NCBI GenBank assembly: GCA_001564055.1
Contig: LKNB01000006.1
Location: forward strand, 27,365-91,364
Direction of reading: 5' to 3'
Length of the DNA: 64,000 nt
Source of the DNA: Rhodothermaceae bacterium Tc-Br11_B2g6_7
GTDB taxonomy: Bacteria; Bacteroidota; Rhodothermia; Rhodothermales; Salinibacteraceae
Shown: positions 33,753 through 42,506 of the stretch, piece after piece
Layout of the letters: every line of letters starts with the position of its first letter
How positions within the stretch are numbered: position 1 is the stretch's first letter
Program-made: the position numbers and the translations under genes
Notes under the pieces: model-generated
What the model was told of the DNA's origin: nothing
Database searches by the model: none
Seen by the model: the letters and a program-made list of their open reading frames with translations, nothing else

Positions 33753-36700
33753 ATGCGCCACATAGTTACCACCTGTTTACTGTTCAGTCTCCTGTTGCTC
33801 ACGGGCGTGGGCGCAGCGATGGCGCAAGAGCGGACAGTGACCGGTACCGTCGTTGACGCTGACACCGAAGAGCCCATCCCCGGAGCTAACGTAGTTATTG
33901 ACGGGACGACTATTGGGACGACCACAAACATTGATGGTGAGTATAGCCTCAACGTCCGCGGACCGGACGACATTATCGCGTTCTCTTTCGTTGGCTATGA
34001 GCCGCAGCGCATCCAGGTTGGCGACCAAGAGGTCATTGATGTGGCCCTGCGGGAGGATGTAGCCCTGCTTGACGACGTGGTTGTTGTGGGGTACGGCGAG
34101 CGGCGGCGCCAGGATATCAGTGGTTCCGTCTCGTCCGTCGATATCGCCAGCGCTAACGTCGGGCGCATTAGCAACCCCGACCAGATGATTCAGGGGCGCG
34201 TCTCGGGCGTGAACATCACGCCGAGCGATGGCGGCCCAGGTGCCGGTAGCACCGTGCGTATCCGGGGCACCTCTTCCATCGGGGCGAGCAACGAGCCGCT
34301 GTACGTGATCGACGGCGTGCCGATTGACAATGCCTCCACCGTGCCGGGCGGCGCCGATGTGGCCAGCCAGCCCACACGGAACCCCCTCAACTTCCTCAAC
34401 CCTAACGACATTGCGAGCATTGACATCCTGAAAGATGCCTCTGCCGCCGCCATTTACGGCTCGCGCGGTTCCAACGGGGTGATCCTGATCCAGACGAAGC
34501 AGGGAAGCGCGGGCGAAGTGCGCATTGACTACGACGGCAGTGTCACCGGTAGCCAACTGGCCAACTCGGTGGACATCCTCACGGGTGCAGAGTACCGCGA
34601 CTTCGTCAATAGCCTGGCTGTAGAAGAGGGCGGCGAAATGGTGAGCGCTGACCCGCGCTTCACAGATGCGGAAGTCCGGAGCGCGTTGCAGGGTGTAAAC
34701 GATGCGAACACCGATTGGCAGGACACGATTACGCGCGGCGCGATTTCTCAGGAGCACAACCTGGCCATCTCCGGCGGCACCGAAGCCACGCAGTACCGGG
34801 CCTCTGTGAGCTATGCTGAAGAGCAAGGCATTGTCGAAAACACGGGGCTGGAGCGGCTTACGGGTCGTGTCAACGCCCGCAACACCGCGCTTGACGGCCG
34901 CTTCCGCACCGGGCTTAACCTGACGGCCGGCTATGTGCGCGACAACAACACGCCGCAGCAGCAAACCGGCGGGTTTGAAGGCGATATTTTCCTGAACGTC
35001 TTTCAGTTTAACCCCACGCAACCCGTCCGCACGGAAGAAGGTGATTTCTTTGAGGTCCCGGGCCAGACGTCCGTGCGTAACCCGCTCGCCATGGCAGAGC
35101 AAATCCGCGACTTCGCGCGGACGACGCGGGCCCTGGGCAATGTGTTTGGTGAGTTTGACATCATTGAGGGCCTGAGCGCCCGCGTGAACGTCGGGCTTAA
35201 CCGCGAGACGGCCACACGTGAAATCTTTCTGCCCCGGGCCAGCCCGATTGCACAGGGTCGTGGGGGCGAGGCGGTCGTCCGCTCCAACGAGCGGAGCTCA
35301 GTGCTGCTGGAAACGACGAGCACCTACCGCGGCTCGCTCGTCGATGGGCAAGACCTTGAGGTAACGGCCGGCTACTCGTGGCAGGAGTTTGACCTGCAGG
35401 GTATGGGGGCCACCGGCCGCGACTTTATCTCCGATGCCATCTCAGTGTTCAACATTGGATCGGGTGAAGACCAGGACGTGAACCCGTTCTCGTTCCGTGA
35501 GCGGAGCCGCCTGATCTCGTTCTTCGGTCGCGTCAACTACGACATTGACGGCAAGTATCTCATCGCTACATCGCTGCGTCAGGACGGCTCCAGTCGCTTC
35601 GGCGATGGCAACCAGTGGGGGCTCTTTCCCGCCGGCTCCGTTGGTTGGCGCCTGTCAGATGAGCCGTTTATGGCCAATGTGGACTGGCTGAACAACCTGC
35701 TGCTGCGCTTCGGCGTGGGCGTCACGGGTAGCCAGGAGATTGGCATCGGCCGGTCGCTGGCCATCTTCTCCCCGGGTATCCGCAACGTGCGGAACGGGCA
35801 GGAAGTCGTGGGAGCCAACCTCACCAACTTCCCCAACCCCGACCTCGGGTGGGAAGAGACCACCTCGTACAACCTCGCCATTGACTATGGCATCCTCGGT
35901 GGGCGCATTCAAGGTGCACTCGAAGTCTACCGCCGCGACACGGACGACCTGCTCCTTGACGTAACCGTGCCGGAACCGACGGAAGTCGGCTCTCAGCTCG
36001 TTAACATTGGTTCCATGCGCAACGACGGCATTGAGTTCGATATTGACGCGGTGCTGTACGACCGCCAGAACTGGAGTCTGCGGATAGGGGGTAACATCGC
36101 CACCAATCGCAACGAGGTGCTGAGCCTGCGCGAAGAAGGCGACTTCATCAGCACCGGCTTCGTGAGCGGTCCTGGGCAAACGGACGTGACCGCCCAGCGC
36201 ATCGAGGCCGGGCAGCCTATTGGCTCGTTCTACGGCCCTGTATTCCTGGGCATCGACCAGAACGGCAACCAGGTCTTTGAAGTCGATGAAGATGGGAACC
36301 GCGTGGAGCAGTACATTGGCAACGCACAGCCGGACTTCAACTACGGCCTGAATGTACAGGGTACGTACCAGGACTTTGACTTCAGCCTCTTTATGCGCGG
36401 TGTGCAGGGGATTGACGTCTTCAATAACCTGGCCCTGCTGCATGACAACCCCGGGCAGGTACTGCAGCGTCGCAACCTCTTCAGCTCTGCACTTGACTCC
36501 CCGCAGCGGGGCTCCGACTCGGCGGTCTTCTCGGATCGCTGGATCCAAGACGGGTCCTTCCTGCGCATCGACAATGTGACGGTAGGGTACACCCTGCCGG
36601 ATCTGCCGCAGGTGCGCAACGCCCGGCTCTCGCTCTCGGTGAACAACCTCTACACCTTCACCAACTACACCGGGTGGGATCCTGAAGTCAATACGGATGC

Positions 36701-36782
36701 CGGACTGGGTACGCTGGGGATGGACTTCACGGCCTATCCTCGGGCGCGCTCCATCACGTTTGGCGTGAACGTCAGCTTCTAA
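33753..36782 (+). CDS. susC: SusC/RagA-type TonB-dependent outer-membrane transporter
   Basis: 1009 residues. A signal peptide (LLFSLLLLTGVGAAMAQ) is followed by a CarboxypepD_reg-like domain (VTGTVVDADTEEPIPGANVV) and the SusC signature VVVVGYGERRRQDISGSVSS. The plug domain shows IQGRVSGVNITPSDGGPG, IRGTSSIGASNEPLYVIDG and DILKDASAAAIYGSRGSNGV. A 22-strand barrel follows and ends with ARSITFGVNVSF, a proper aromatic C-terminus. SusC pumps glycans or other large substrates with energy from TonB, covered by its SusD lid. It is the first gene of the big sugar locus, behind two LacI-type boxes. There is no STN domain, so no FecI-type anti-sigma signalling is expected. Confidence 0.95.
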   Translation: MRHIVTTCLLFSLLLLTGVGAAMAQERTVTGTVVDADTEEPIPGANVVIDGTTIGTTTNIDGEYSLNVRGPDDIIAFSFVGYEPQRIQVGDQEVIDVALREDVALLDDVVVVGYGERRRQDISGSVSSVDIASANVGRISNPDQMIQGRVSGVNITPSDGGPGAGSTVRIRGTSSIGASNEPLYVIDGVPIDNASTVPGGADVASQPTRNPLNFLNPNDIASIDILKDASAAAIYGSRGSNGVILIQTKQGSAGEVRIDYDGSVTGSQLANSVDILTGAEYRDFVNSLAVEEGGEMVSADPRFTDAEVRSALQGVNDANTDWQDTITRGAISQEHNLAISGGTEATQYRASVSYAEEQGIVENTGLERLTGRVNARNTALDGRFRTGLNLTAGYVRDNNTPQQQTGGFEGDIFLNVFQFNPTQPVRTEEGDFFEVPGQTSVRNPLAMAEQIRDFARTTRALGNVFGEFDIIEGLSARVNVGLNRETATREIFLPRASPIAQGRGGEAVVRSNERSSVLLETTSTYRGSLVDGQDLEVTAGYSWQEFDLQGMGATGRDFISDAISVFNIGSGEDQDVNPFSFRERSRLISFFGRVNYDIDGKYLIATSLRQDGSSRFGDGNQWGLFPAGSVGWRLSDEPFMANVDWLNNLLLRFGVGVTGSQEIGIGRSLAIFSPGIRNVRNGQEVVGANLTNFPNPDLGWEETTSYNLAIDYGILGGRIQGALEVYRRDTDDLLLDVTVPEPTEVGSQLVNIGSMRNDGIEFDIDAVLYDRQNWSLRIGGNIATNRNEVLSLREEGDFISTGFVSGPGQTDVTAQRIEAGQPIGSFYGPVFLGIDQNGNQVFEVDEDGNRVEQYIGNAQPDFNYGLNVQGTYQDFDFSLFMRGVQGIDVFNNLALLHDNPGQVLQRRNLFSSALDSPQRGSDSAVFSDRWIQDGSFLRIDNVTVGYTLPDLPQVRNARLSLSVNNLYTFTNYTGWDPEVNTDAGLGTLGMDFTAYPRARSITFGVNVSF

Positions 36783-36840
36783 CCACGCTGTTTGTACCCA
36801 TCACTTTTTGCTGAACTGACACTGACACGTTCTTTACGTT

Positions 36841-38481
36841 ATGCGAAAGCTTTTACACACAACCCAACGCCGAGCAGTGCTGCTTGTGGCGGCGGTGCTG
36901 GTGCCCGTGCTTGTCTTCGTCGGATGCACCGACCTTGATGAGCAGACCTTTGGCACGCTCGATCAGGATGTCCTCTTTCAGTCGGAAGCGGATGTGCAGC
37001 GCGCCCTGGCGCCCATCTACGCCACCATGCGTAACTTCCAGTTCGGATTCTTCAATTCGGGCGAGCACTCGACGGACGCCACGATGGTCCCCACACGGGG
37101 CGATGACTGGGATGATGGTGGCAACTGGCGCCAGCTCCATCAGCATACGTGGACGTCGACGCACCCCGAGTTTGGCGGTGCCTATGGCGACTTGCTGACC
37201 GGCGTCTCCCGCTCCAATGCCGTCCTCGGTGGACTGGTTGACGCACCGGAGGGATTGACGAACCAGGCCGCACTGGAGGCGGAGGCACGAGCCTTGCGCG
37301 CGTTCTTCTATACGCTGGGCATGGATTACTTCGGCGCACTTCCGGTGCTGGAGGATGACCAGTTTGTGGTGGATCCCAACAACCCGCCCAGTCCGCTGGA
37401 TGAACCGGGACAGCGCGCCAACCTGTTCAACTTCGTGGTGAACGAGCTGGAAACAGCAGTGCCTAATCTGCCCGTTGATGTACCGGAAGGCCAGTTCGGT
37501 CGTGGCGCGGCGCTGATGACGCTCGCCAACCTATACCTAAATGCTGAGGTGTACACGGGTACCGTCACTGAAGGTGGCGTAACGGCCGGCGACGCCATGT
37601 ACGAGGAAGCGCTGGATGCCATTGAGCGTCTCGAAGCACTCGGCCTCTACGGCCCGCCCAACAGCTGGTGGGACCACTTTGCGGCGGATAACCTTGGCGT
37701 AAACGGTAATATCTTTACGATCGAGTACCTGGCGCAAGATGGCCTTGGCTACATCCGCCATCAGTCGTACCTGCATTACAATACCGTGCCCCAGGGACCG
37801 GGCAACACGGAGACCCCCTGGAACGGCTTCAGTGCGCTAACTGAATACTACGATGGTTTTGATGACGACGATCTGCGTAAAAATGTCTTCCTTGAAGGCC
37901 AACTGTACGCGCAGCCAAACGTCAGTTGCTTTGGCAACGAGTGCTTCAGTGACGAAACCACGGAGCCGCTGGAAACACGGCCCGGCGACCCGCTCGTCAT
38001 TGGACCGATCCAGGGCATTACCGGTGCCGGTGAGGGCGAAGGCTTTCGCCCGGTAAAATGGGAGCTCGATCCAAACCAGTCGGCCGAGAATGCGGGCAAC
38101 AACTTCGTCTTCTACCGCTGGGCCGAAGCGCAACTGATCAAGGCCGAGGCGCTCATTCGCTTGGGCCGCGTAGCCGAGGGCATCGAGGTGATCAACAACG
38201 AAGTGCGTTCGCTGGTCTTCGATCCCCCCCAGCCGCTCAGTACGGGTCTCTCACAGACCGCAGCGTTGGATGCCGTGTACAACGAGCGAGGCTTCGAATT
38301 CACGTTCGAAAATAAGCGCCGGGCGGATATGATTCGCTTCGACTTGGCCGGCGGTGGGCAGCCGCGCTTCCTGGACGCGTGGGAATTCAAGGAATCGAGT
38401 CAGCCGTACCGCGTGCTCTTCCCAATTCCACAATCACAGGTGGACGCCAACCCCAACCTGCTCCAGAACCCGGGCTACTAA
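36841..38481 (+). CDS. susD: SusD/RagB-type surface lipoprotein
   Basis: 546 residues. The signal LLVAAVLVPVLVFVGC ends in a lipobox with Cys29, followed by TDLDEQTFGTLDQDVLF, the typical start of RagB/SusD proteins. The helical TPR-like core contains VQRALAPIYATMRNF, EARALRAFFYTLGMDYFGAL and GRGAALMTLANLYLNAEVYT. The C-terminus has FVFYRWAEAQLIKAEALIRL, YNERGFEFTFENKRRADMIR and a final FPIPQSQVDANPNLLQNPGY, all family hallmarks. It lies 58 bases after susC and forms the substrate-binding lid of that transporter. A long hairpin separates it from the next gene. Confidence 0.95.
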   Translation: MRKLLHTTQRRAVLLVAAVLVPVLVFVGCTDLDEQTFGTLDQDVLFQSEADVQRALAPIYATMRNFQFGFFNSGEHSTDATMVPTRGDDWDDGGNWRQLHQHTWTSTHPEFGGAYGDLLTGVSRSNAVLGGLVDAPEGLTNQAALEAEARALRAFFYTLGMDYFGALPVLEDDQFVVDPNNPPSPLDEPGQRANLFNFVVNELETAVPNLPVDVPEGQFGRGAALMTLANLYLNAEVYTGTVTEGGVTAGDAMYEEALDAIERLEALGLYGPPNSWWDHFAADNLGVNGNIFTIEYLAQDGLGYIRHQSYLHYNTVPQGPGNTETPWNGFSALTEYYDGFDDDDLRKNVFLEGQLYAQPNVSCFGNECFSDETTEPLETRPGDPLVIGPIQGITGAGEGEGFRPVKWELDPNQSAENAGNNFVFYRWAEAQLIKAEALIRLGRVAEGIEVINNEVRSLVFDPPQPLSTGLSQTAALDAVYNERGFEFTFENKRRADMIRFDLAGGGQPRFLDAWEFKESSQPYRVLFPIPQSQVDANPNLLQNPGY

Positions 38482-38507
38482 ACCCGCCGAAAGCACTGAG
38501 ACTACAA

Positions 38508-38543
38508 ACGGAAGTCCGGTGGTGTTGACCGCCGGGCTTCCGT
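38508..38543 (+). terminator. Long hairpin between susD and the VCBS lipoprotein genes
   Basis: ACGGAAGTCCGGTGG (38508-38522) pairs with CCGCCGGGCTTCCGT (38529-38543) over 15 positions, two of them G-T wobbles, around a six-base loop TGTTGA. The following CTGGTTTAGAG has no strong T run. It may be a partial terminator or an mRNA-stabilising 3' end that keeps susCD transcript levels above those of the downstream genes. Confidence 0.6.
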
Positions 38544-38593
38544 CTGGTTTAGAGCCTTACACCGCCGTTCTGCATCCATTGGTTATTAAGTAG

Positions 38594-41500
38594 ATGCAAC
38601 TTGTACCGGGACCAATAATCACCACATGGTCCGCTACGCAATCTGAGCGGAGTGCGCTGCCGCGTCTGATTCGTCCGCTCGGGCTGCTTTTCGCGGGTCT
38701 CTTGCTCCTGCTTTCAGCCTGCACGGCCAGTGAGCCCGGAGCCATGGAGGAGCCGCCGCCCGTGGAAGGAGAGCAGCTCTTTACGCTGCTGCCATCCGCT
38801 TACACGGGCGTTGGCTTCGCCAACCGGCTGACGGACACGCAGGAGATGAACATCTACACCTACCGCAACTTCTACAACGGGGCGGGGGTGGCGGTGGGCG
38901 ACCTTACCGGGAATGGGCTCCCCGACCTCTTTCTGGCATCCAATCAGGAAGAAAACCGCCTGTATCTCAACGAGGGTGACTATCGCTTTCGGGACGTGAC
39001 GGAGGTGGCGGGAATTGCGGGAGATGGGCCATGGGCCACCTGTGCGGTGATGGCGGACGTGAACGGCAACGGCTTGCTGGATATCTACGTGTGCCAATCA
39101 GGCGATGTCGACGGTGGGCGTCGTGCGAACGAGTTCTACATCAACCAGGGGCTTAACGACGATGGCATTCCCGTCTTCGAAGAGCAAGCGGCGGCGTATG
39201 GAGTGGACGATGAAGGGTACTCCATCCATGCGGTATTTTTCGATTATACCCGCGATGGTAACCTTGACCTGTACGTGCTCAATAACTCCTTTCGCTCCGT
39301 GGGGAGCTTTGGGATGCGCAACCTGCGCAACGTGCGGCACCCGGACGGTGGCGACCGGCTCTACCGGAACGATGGCGAACGCTTCATGGACGTGAGTGAG
39401 GAAGCGGGCATCTATGGCAGTGAGATCGCTTTCGGTCTGGGCGTGGCTGTGGGCGACGTCAACAACAACGGCTGGCCGGATATCTACGTCTCGAATGATT
39501 TCTTCGAGCGCGACTACCTCTACCTGAACAACGGCGATGGCACGTTCAGCGAAGAACTCGAAGAACGGCTGCCGTACATCAGTCACTTCTCGATGGGGTC
39601 CGACGTAGCGGATATCAACAACAACGGCTATCTGGACCTCTTCATCACGGACATGCTGCCGCCCGATAACCGGCGGCTCAAGCTCACCTCCTCGTTTGAA
39701 GGGTGGGACACGTACCAGCGGCGCAAGCGCCTCGGGTATCACCATCAGTACATGCGCAACATGCTGCATCTGAACAATGCTGACGGCACGTTCAGCGATG
39801 TGGGGCACCTGGCGGGGGTTTCGCGGACCGACTGGAGCTGGAGCGCCCTGTTTGCGGATTTCGATCTGGACGGCCAGAAGGATCTGTTTGTGAGCAACGG
39901 CATGGCGCATGACCTCACGAACCAGGACTATATCTCCTACCTGGCCAATGAGCAGCGCATGGACCTGATGGCCGATGGGCGGGTGGATGATGCGGGCAAC
40001 GTGGACTACCTGAGCCTGATCGACCTGATGGACGCAGAGCCCATCCCGAATCACGTCTTTCAGAATCAGGGCAACCTGCAGTTCGAGGACCGCACCGCGG
40101 ACTGGGGGCTCGACCTCCCCACCTCGTCCCATGGTGCTGCTTATGCGGACCTGAACGGGGACGGCGCGCTGGACCTCATCGTGAGCAACAACAACGCGGA
40201 AGTCTCCATCTACCGAAACAATGCCCGCACGCTTACCGAGAACCGCTTCCTGCAGATAGCCCTGCAGGGGGAGGCACCGAACCACTTTGGACTGGGCGCC
40301 AAGGCCATCATCGAGCACGACGGACGGCGCTATCACCAGGAGCAGATGCCGATGCGAGGCTATCAGTCGAGCGTTGACTACGTGCTCACGTTCGGCGTGG
40401 GCGCAGTCGACACGCTGGAGCAGGTGACGGTCCTTTGGCCCGACGACCGGCAGCAGGTCCTCACCGATGTCCCGACCAACCAGCGCCTGCGGGTGGCCCA
40501 GGCCGATGCCACGCCCGCGGAGGCCGACAATCCCCATCGCGTGTCACCAGCAGAGGTTGCTGCACTGTTAGAGGATGTGACGGAGGATATGGGCCTGGAG
40601 GTGGCGCATCGCGAGAACGACTTTGTAGACTTCCACCGCGACCAGCTCATCCCCAAGATGCTCTCGCGTGAGGGGCCGGCGGTGGCGGCGGCCGACGTGA
40701 CGGGCAACGGGCTGCATGATCTGTTCATCGGTGGGGCGAAGGGCCACGCCGGACAGCTGCTACTGCAGCAAGCGGATGGCTCGTTCGTCCGTGCCGCGAC
40801 CGAATTGCTACAGGCCGATCGCGAAGCGGAAGATGTGGGTGCCACCTTCTTCGACGCGACGGGCAATGGCCAGCTCGACCTGTATGTGGTGCATGGGGGG
40901 AACGAGTTTGCACCCGCCGATGAAGCGCTCAACGACCGCCTCTATCTGAATGGAGGGGGTGGGTCGTTCGGGCGGGCACCCGACGGCACCCTGCCGCAGC
41001 GTTTCGTGAGCGGATCCGTTGCCGCAGCCGCCGATCTGACGGGCGACGGCCGAGACGAGCTCTTCATCGGTGGCCGGCTGATTCCGTTTGAGTACGGCCG
41101 CACGCCGCAAACCGCTATACTCCGCCGGACGGATGACGGGCGTTTCGTTGACGTTACCGACACCCTCGCGCCCGGCCTGGCGGGCATCGGCATGGTGACC
41201 GACGCTGCCTGGGTGGATGTGACCGGTGATGACCGGCTGGATCTCGTAGTGGTGGGCGATTGGATGCCGATCGTGGTGTTTGAGAATCAGGGCGATGGCA
41301 CGTTAGCTCGTGCCGACCGACCGGAGCTGGCGGAGACCCACGGCTGGTGGAATCGCATCGCGAAAGCCGACCTGACGGGCAACGGCCACGACGACCTCAT
41401 CGTGGGCAACCTGGGCCTGAATTCGCGGCTGACCACCTCGCCCGATGCCCCCATGCGGATGTATGTGGATGACATCGATGGAGACGGCAACATTGAGCAG

Positions 41501-42082
41501 GTGCTCTCGCACTACGAGGACGGCGTGGCCTACCCGTTCAAGCTGCGCCTGGATCTGGCGGAAGGGCTGAATCGCATCCGGAGCCAGTTTCCGACGTTTG
41601 AGGAATACGCCGAAGCTACGATTGCCGATGTGCTCTCGGCGGAAGAACGTGAACGCGCCACCGTCCGCCATGCCGACCGGTTCGACCACGTGGTGCTGCT
41701 GAATGACGGCGCCGGGACGTTCGACGTTCGTTCGCTGCCGCGGCTCGCGCAGAAAGCCCCGGTGTATGGCATCCACGTAGAGGATATGACGCAGAACGGC
41801 CACCTTGATCTGCTGCTGGCGGGTAACTTTTACGGCCTGCAGCCAGAGATCGGCCGGTTGGGGTCAAGCTGGGGGGTACTCCTGGCAGGAGATGGCACGG
41901 GCGACTTCTCCGTAGTCCCGGCGAGGGAACGGGGCGTGCAGTTGCCGGGCGAGACGCGCCACCTAATGCCCTTCACCCACGCCCTGCACGGGCCCACCGT
42001 GATGGCCGCCCGCAACAACGAGACCGCGCTCTTCCTGACGCCCACGGGGGCCTCGTCCTCCACGGTCGCTGCCCGTCCATAG
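38594..42082 (+). CDS. CRTAC1/VCBS-repeat surface lipoprotein, copy 1
   Basis: 1162 residues. Signal peptide and lipobox LLFAGLLLLLSAC (Cys43). The protein is made of two FG-GAP/VCBS halves. Each has calcium-binding loops of the form D-x-N/T-x-N/D-G: DLTGNGLPDLFLASN, DVNGNGLLDIYV and DINNNGYLDLFITD in the first half; DVTGNGLHDLFIGG, DATGNGQLDLYVV and DLTGNGHDDLIVGN in the second. Between them is an ASPIC/UnbV domain (HFGLGAKAIIEHDGRRYHQE, SSVDYVLTFGVG, TVLWPDDRQQVLTDV). Such proteins form beta propellers. They are frequent in susCD loci, but no enzymatic activity is established; surface glycan binding is plausible. A paralogue follows. Confidence 0.9.
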   Translation: MQLVPGPIITTWSATQSERSALPRLIRPLGLLFAGLLLLLSACTASEPGAMEEPPPVEGEQLFTLLPSAYTGVGFANRLTDTQEMNIYTYRNFYNGAGVAVGDLTGNGLPDLFLASNQEENRLYLNEGDYRFRDVTEVAGIAGDGPWATCAVMADVNGNGLLDIYVCQSGDVDGGRRANEFYINQGLNDDGIPVFEEQAAAYGVDDEGYSIHAVFFDYTRDGNLDLYVLNNSFRSVGSFGMRNLRNVRHPDGGDRLYRNDGERFMDVSEEAGIYGSEIAFGLGVAVGDVNNNGWPDIYVSNDFFERDYLYLNNGDGTFSEELEERLPYISHFSMGSDVADINNNGYLDLFITDMLPPDNRRLKLTSSFEGWDTYQRRKRLGYHHQYMRNMLHLNNADGTFSDVGHLAGVSRTDWSWSALFADFDLDGQKDLFVSNGMAHDLTNQDYISYLANEQRMDLMADGRVDDAGNVDYLSLIDLMDAEPIPNHVFQNQGNLQFEDRTADWGLDLPTSSHGAAYADLNGDGALDLIVSNNNAEVSIYRNNARTLTENRFLQIALQGEAPNHFGLGAKAIIEHDGRRYHQEQMPMRGYQSSVDYVLTFGVGAVDTLEQVTVLWPDDRQQVLTDVPTNQRLRVAQADATPAEADNPHRVSPAEVAALLEDVTEDMGLEVAHRENDFVDFHRDQLIPKMLSREGPAVAAADVTGNGLHDLFIGGAKGHAGQLLLQQADGSFVRAATELLQADREAEDVGATFFDATGNGQLDLYVVHGGNEFAPADEALNDRLYLNGGGGSFGRAPDGTLPQRFVSGSVAAAADLTGDGRDELFIGGRLIPFEYGRTPQTAILRRTDDGRFVDVTDTLAPGLAGIGMVTDAAWVDVTGDDRLDLVVVGDWMPIVVFENQGDGTLARADRPELAETHGWWNRIAKADLTGNGHDDLIVGNLGLNSRLTTSPDAPMRMYVDDIDGDGNIEQVLSHYEDGVAYPFKLRLDLAEGLNRIRSQFPTFEEYAEATIADVLSAEERERATVRHADRFDHVVLLNDGAGTFDVRSLPRLAQKAPVYGIHVEDMTQNGHLDLLLAGNFYGLQPEIGRLGSSWGVLLAGDGTGDFSVVPARERGVQLPGETRHLMPFTHALHGPTVMAARNNETALFLTPTGASSSTVAARP

Positions 42083-42126
42083 CCAGCATTCTCTGATGTA
42101 TCTACGTGCTATGCTACGGTCTTGCC

Positions 42127-42246
42127 TGTCATCCCGAGCGAAGAACGCTACGGGGGACTTCCCATCTGTCGGTGAAGCCTGTGGTGGGTACCGCGGCAAT
42201 CCTGGAGATGGGAGATCCTTCGCTCGTGGCCTCGCTCAGGATGACA
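42127..42246. repeat. Dispersed 120-base intergenic repeat, copy 1
   Basis: It begins TGTCATCCCGAGCG and ends CGCTCAGGATGACA, imperfect terminal inverted repeats. The second half is identical with copy 2 over more than 50 bases (from GCGGCAATCCTGGAGATGGG to AGGATGACATGG). The type resembles non-autonomous MITE-like elements found next to many genes in this phylum. Confidence 0.8.
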
Positions 42247-42345
42247 TGGGGGGCGGGTGTAGGCAGGATGACAAGGGTGGAGGTGGTGGTAACTCATTTG
42301 CTAATGTAGCTTCGGGATTGCGGTCGAGCATCCCATCATTCCCCC

Positions 42346-42465
42346 TGTCATCCCGAGGGAGCGGAGCGACGAGGGATCTCCCGTGTGTCGGGTATTGCGG
42401 TGGTGAGCCCTGCGGCAATCCTGGAGATGGGAGATCCTTCGCTCGTGGCCTCGCTCAGGATGACA
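42346..42465. repeat. Dispersed 120-base intergenic repeat, copy 2
   Basis: It has the same length and ends as copy 1, starting TGTCATCCCGAGGGAGCGGA and ending CGCTCAGGATGACA. The first half is diverged, the second half almost identical to copy 1, which suggests gene conversion or recent duplication of the right half. Confidence 0.8.
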
Positions 42466-42506
42466 TGGAGGGAGGACGGAGGCAGGATGACAACGGAGCG
42501 CACGTC

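Larger units (their letters stand above)
42083..42506. other. Gene-free stretch with two tandem intergenic repeats
   Basis: The 424 bases between the two VCBS lipoprotein genes hold two 120-base copies of a dispersed repeat (42127-42246 and 42346-42465) and about 100 bases of unique sequence between them. The stretch is in frame with the downstream gene, so automatic annotation would extend that gene to 42096; the translated repeat (DGRSFARGLAQDDM) is not a real N-terminus. Confidence 0.75.
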
